Below are positions 60,882-64,000 of a stretch of DNA of 64,000 bases, piece by piece. The position numbers and the translations under genes were made by a program. The notes under the pieces are model-generated. The model did not search any database. It had not been told where the DNA came from and saw only the letters and a list, made by a program, of their open reading frames with translations. How positions within the stretch are numbered: the first letter of the stretch is position 1; every line of letters begins with the position of its first letter. This DNA comes from Opisthocomus hoazin (Eukaryota; Chordata; Aves; Opisthocomiformes; Opisthocomidae). The DNA lies in the NCBI RefSeq assembly GCF_030867145.1, contig NC_134427.1:15523001-15587000 (forward strand), read 5' to 3'.

Positions 60882-63800
60882 TTTCCCCACGCTGGAGCTG
60901 GGGAGGTGTGACAGCCAGAGCTGGGTGACATGATAGCCTGGGCAGGGTGTGCACCCGGGGAGGTGCTTGGGTGGTTCAGGCTGGAGAGTTTGCTGCGAGA
61001 GCTGGTCTCTGTTATTTGGTGTGAATCTGTTACTGAAGCTGCACATCCTGGTTCCTTCTAGCTCTGATGTTGCAAATAGCTGCCTGGATTCCTTACAATA
61101 TGTACAGGTACTTGACTGAGCTATTTGAGTCGGTTAAAGACTCCACGTGGTTGTGCAAGGGCAGTCCTGCCGGACTGAAGATGACCTCCTTGCTCTTGGA
61201 GGTATTTCTTGAGCTGCCTAAATGAGTGTACAACCCATGTTGGTGCGTTCGCGTGCCTGACAGGGAAATGCACACCATGTCATGCCGTGCTGCCAGCTCC
61301 ACTCAAAGCAGAGTGCATTTGCTGAACTCTGCTCAGTTTCTCATTAATGTGCAAAGCTCTCATCTGTTTCCGGCAACACGCCAAGCAAATTTTTTGACAG
61401 AATTTCTGCAAAACTCTTTGTAGTGCACACTAAGCTCGCCTTGGATCTCTCTGTCCTGTCTGTGTTTCTAACAGCTTGCTTTAGGGACTTCCTACGAAGA
61501 AGGAGGTGGGCAACACGCTGTGAATTTTTGTTGCCTACCTTGATACGCTTATGTTACGTTCCTGCTGAGGACTAGAAATTCTCGTCCTTCCTAACACTGT
61601 CAAATCAACCCCTCTCAGGAAGGTGTTTTTAATGATGTGTGATATTGAAAATACGCTTACAATTTCAGGATGGAAGTATGAGATCTGTATGTGCGCTTGG
61701 ACACAAGGACTTCTCTGTATTAAGCCCGTGCTTCATTTCACCCTTAAGTATTCTGTTACTTTGGAGTTTGCTGATAAACAGAAATACTTCCCTGGGGATG
61801 GGTAACAACATGGGATTTCAGCAACTAAATGAAAAATATCAGTGAATCCTACTAAGGAGAGGAAATCGAGGGTCACAAATGGCTCTGAAGAGGTGGGAGG
61901 CAGGAAGTAATACCTTACGCTTAATGAATGACAGGTCTTTAAAAAATGCTGTTGTTTGATAAAGAAACTCTAGGAGTGGGGAAGAGGGCTTTTCAGAAAT
62001 TGCATAGAGTGAGGTTTTTCTTTTAGAAATTTAGGGATCTTGACCATTTCTCTTGTGTTTGGAGGGGATGGCAAATGAAAGTGTGTCCTCTAAAACGGAT
62101 GGAAATTCCAACACTTCAGGAGCAAAAGGCAGTGTGAGAAGCCGTAGCTCTTTCTCTATTTTGCCCCTGCCCGGGGGTAGGTCTCACACTGACGTAAAGT
62201 GCTGCTGAGCTATTGCTTTGTTTCTGCGCTTGCTCAACCAGTACACGTCTAAAACCTCTTTTTGTAGCAAGCAGGGTGGAAGGCAGCTTGGATCTGAGCA
62301 AGGGCAGTGTCCGTGATCTAGAAATGCTCCCTCTTGTGAGTAATTTTTAGGAGGAGACACTGTCCCCGAGGGGGATGGTCAACTGGCCTGCCAGGGTCCC
62401 TTCCAGCTCTGCTGTCCCTGATGGGTTCCTAGTCAGACACTTGGCCTACAAACACTGCAGGGGGGAGCAGAGTCTCCCTTACTAACCACTGACTGGCTCA
62501 AAAGGTCCACGCGGGGTTAGCAGTTAAAGGATTGCACGCAGCCCTCTCTAAGCCTCCCTGGCTCCAGTGGGAGTTGTAAGGCTCGAGCTACACGATACCA
62601 GTTTGAAGTATCCTGGTACAGATATTAAGCAGTTTCAGAGAGGAGAAATTTCTGTGATTTATTTCTCGCTGAGAAAAGTTCAATAGAGATAAAAACGGAA
62701 AGGGGGGGTAAAGTGTAACAGGACACTAAAAGCACCATCACTTGATGGTGGTTATACAACTCTAAAAGTAGGCCTGCCCTTATCACCACAGACGAGAAAG
62801 TAGGACTCGGGGGTATTTCAGGATTAGGCAATGGAGCTAAGTACCTCAGAGTTTCTTTGGCTTACATGGATGGCCTTTTTTTATTCTTTCTGGTGTTTTT
62901 TGCTGAGGGCAAAACGTTTCTGTAAGAGCAGAATCCAGCGAAGCTTTTGTGCTGGAAGCTGTCGATGGCAGAGGTGTCTGCCAGCCTTGCCAGCTGTGAT
63001 CCGCAAGTGCAAGGTCTCCCCTTAATGTGCGCGTTGCTGCCTACAAGTATGGCTGTTTACTTCAAGAGGTTCCTCCAGTAGTTTAGGTGTCATAGTCCCA
63101 TGAAATCTTATTCTCCTTCGAGCAACTTTGATGTTAATCGCCATTAGGCTCCCTATTGAGGTCGGTGTTAGAGTACACCCATTTGTTCACACGGGCTCAC
63201 GTCAGAACGTGTTTTCTATGGACTTTACTACAGAAATGTCTTTTCTCTTTTAATATCCCTGCACGTTGCACCTCTAAGATAATTATGTTTCATAAGTCAT
63301 TAGGAAAAAAAACAGAAGCAGATGTCTTCCAGCAATACATTTGGGACTCCTCAGTCTGAGTTTCTCATATCATCAACAGTTTCTTGTTGCCCATCCTGTA
63401 CCCAGCCTTGACACGAGTCCTGTGAGCCCTGTGGAATATTTGAAGTGAAGCTTTTGCTGATGTTCTGGGAAACACTGTTTTTTGGACTCATTTCTTGGAA
63501 AACTGAAAAGATCCTTTAGGGCATGCATTTTTTTTGAGGTAATTTTTTCCAATATCATTATTATTCTTATTGAAGCAGCTTTAACTGTTTGCATTGGACT
63601 TTTGCTGAACCAATTGTATCAGAGTCCCTAAAGTGTTCCCAGGTGAAAGTAACTCTCCATTTCCAACGGGATTAGTAAATATTTGTGAATGAACCAGGAG
63701 ATCCAGAATAGGTTTTCTTTTACTTTGTAGTCTCCTGCTTACATGCAATACTTCTCTTACAGCTCATATGATTGTGACGAAGCCATCAAACCTTGGGTTT

Positions 63801-64000
63801 CTTTCTTTCCGTGTCTGTAATGTGAGGAATATTACTCCTATTCCTAGCAGACCGTGAAGACTGGATGAACGGTAATTCAGGTAGCTCAACCTTTTTCCTT
63901 GCCATGGGTCTAAATGCTGGGTTTGGAGGACTGACTGACTTACAGGAATGTAAGAAGCTCCCTCCAAATAAGCAGCTTTCCTGCTCCTTGTGGTACCATT
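60882..64000. other. Unassigned intron stretch to window end
   Basis: No recognised exon, repeat or RNA gene. The AT content rises and no candidate for MTNR1C exon 2 appears. Confidence 0.6.

Larger units (their letters stand above)
31781..64000 (+). other. MTNR1C: MTNR1C intron 1, incomplete, at least 32.2 kb
   Basis: The donor at 31781 is phase 1. No stretch downstream shows the single long frame of roughly 280 codons expected for exon 2, nor its hallmark helix-2, NRY/DRY-like or NAxIY motifs in any frame. Intron 1 therefore continues past the window end. It carries three CR1 fragments and one CpG-rich patch; the rest is unassigned. Confidence 0.8.

Noticed and set aside
1-64000. tRNA or other structural RNA genes, CRISPR-like arrays, or microbial-type operons
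   Set aside because: No GGTTCGAAT-type tRNA boxes, no regularly spaced repeats and no operon-like gene packing were seen. The window is a vertebrate locus.

Overview
The window looks like bird nuclear DNA. Two things point there. The interspersed repeats are almost all short, 5'-truncated CR1 LINEs ending in the 8-bp ATTCTATG/ATTCTGTG-type tail typical of birds. The second gene is a Mel1c melatonin receptor first exon, a form kept in birds and other non-mammals whose mammalian counterpart is GPR50. Repeat density is low and GC content is high in patches. Five of the seven CR1 copies share a 3' end that I associate with neoavian CR1-J-like elements, but I cannot name a species.

Layout. Positions 1-1340 are a very GC-rich CpG island, taken as the promoter and untranslated first exon of HMGB3. 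The complete HMGB3 coding sequence follows in four exons (1838-1987, 2526-2665, 3202-3376, 3898-4041), encoding 202 residues with two HMG boxes and an acidic tail. Its 3' UTR runs to a poly(A) signal at 4876-4881. From about 4.9 to 31.1 kb I see intergenic DNA with CR1 fragments, a 90-bp tandem duplication, simple repeats and an orphan CpG-rich cluster near 13 kb, but no convincing exon. A G-rich minisatellite (30961-31137) leads into a second promoter-type CpG island. Inside it, 31606-31780 is coding exon 1 of MTNR1C (Mel1c), ending at a phase-1 splice donor. The remaining 32 kb is intron 1 of that gene. The large second exon with the other six membrane helices is not in the window.

The two genes run head-to-tail on the + strand. 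As I recall it, the mammalian X-linked block has the same order and orientation (HMGB3 then GPR50), so the window is an ancestral synteny segment. The genes need not act together: HMGB3 is a chromatin DNA-bending protein and MTNR1C a melatonin GPCR.

I found no previously undescribed biological system. The observations most worth checking are the CR1 and G-rich minisatellite next to the MTNR1C promoter, CpG-rich islands away from any recognised exon (about 12.9-13.8 and 34.8-35.4 kb), the Pumilio-type sites in the HMGB3 3' UTR, and a CR1 copy that lacks its 3' end instead of only its 5' end. Many long open frames on both strands in the GC-rich parts are best explained by composition.
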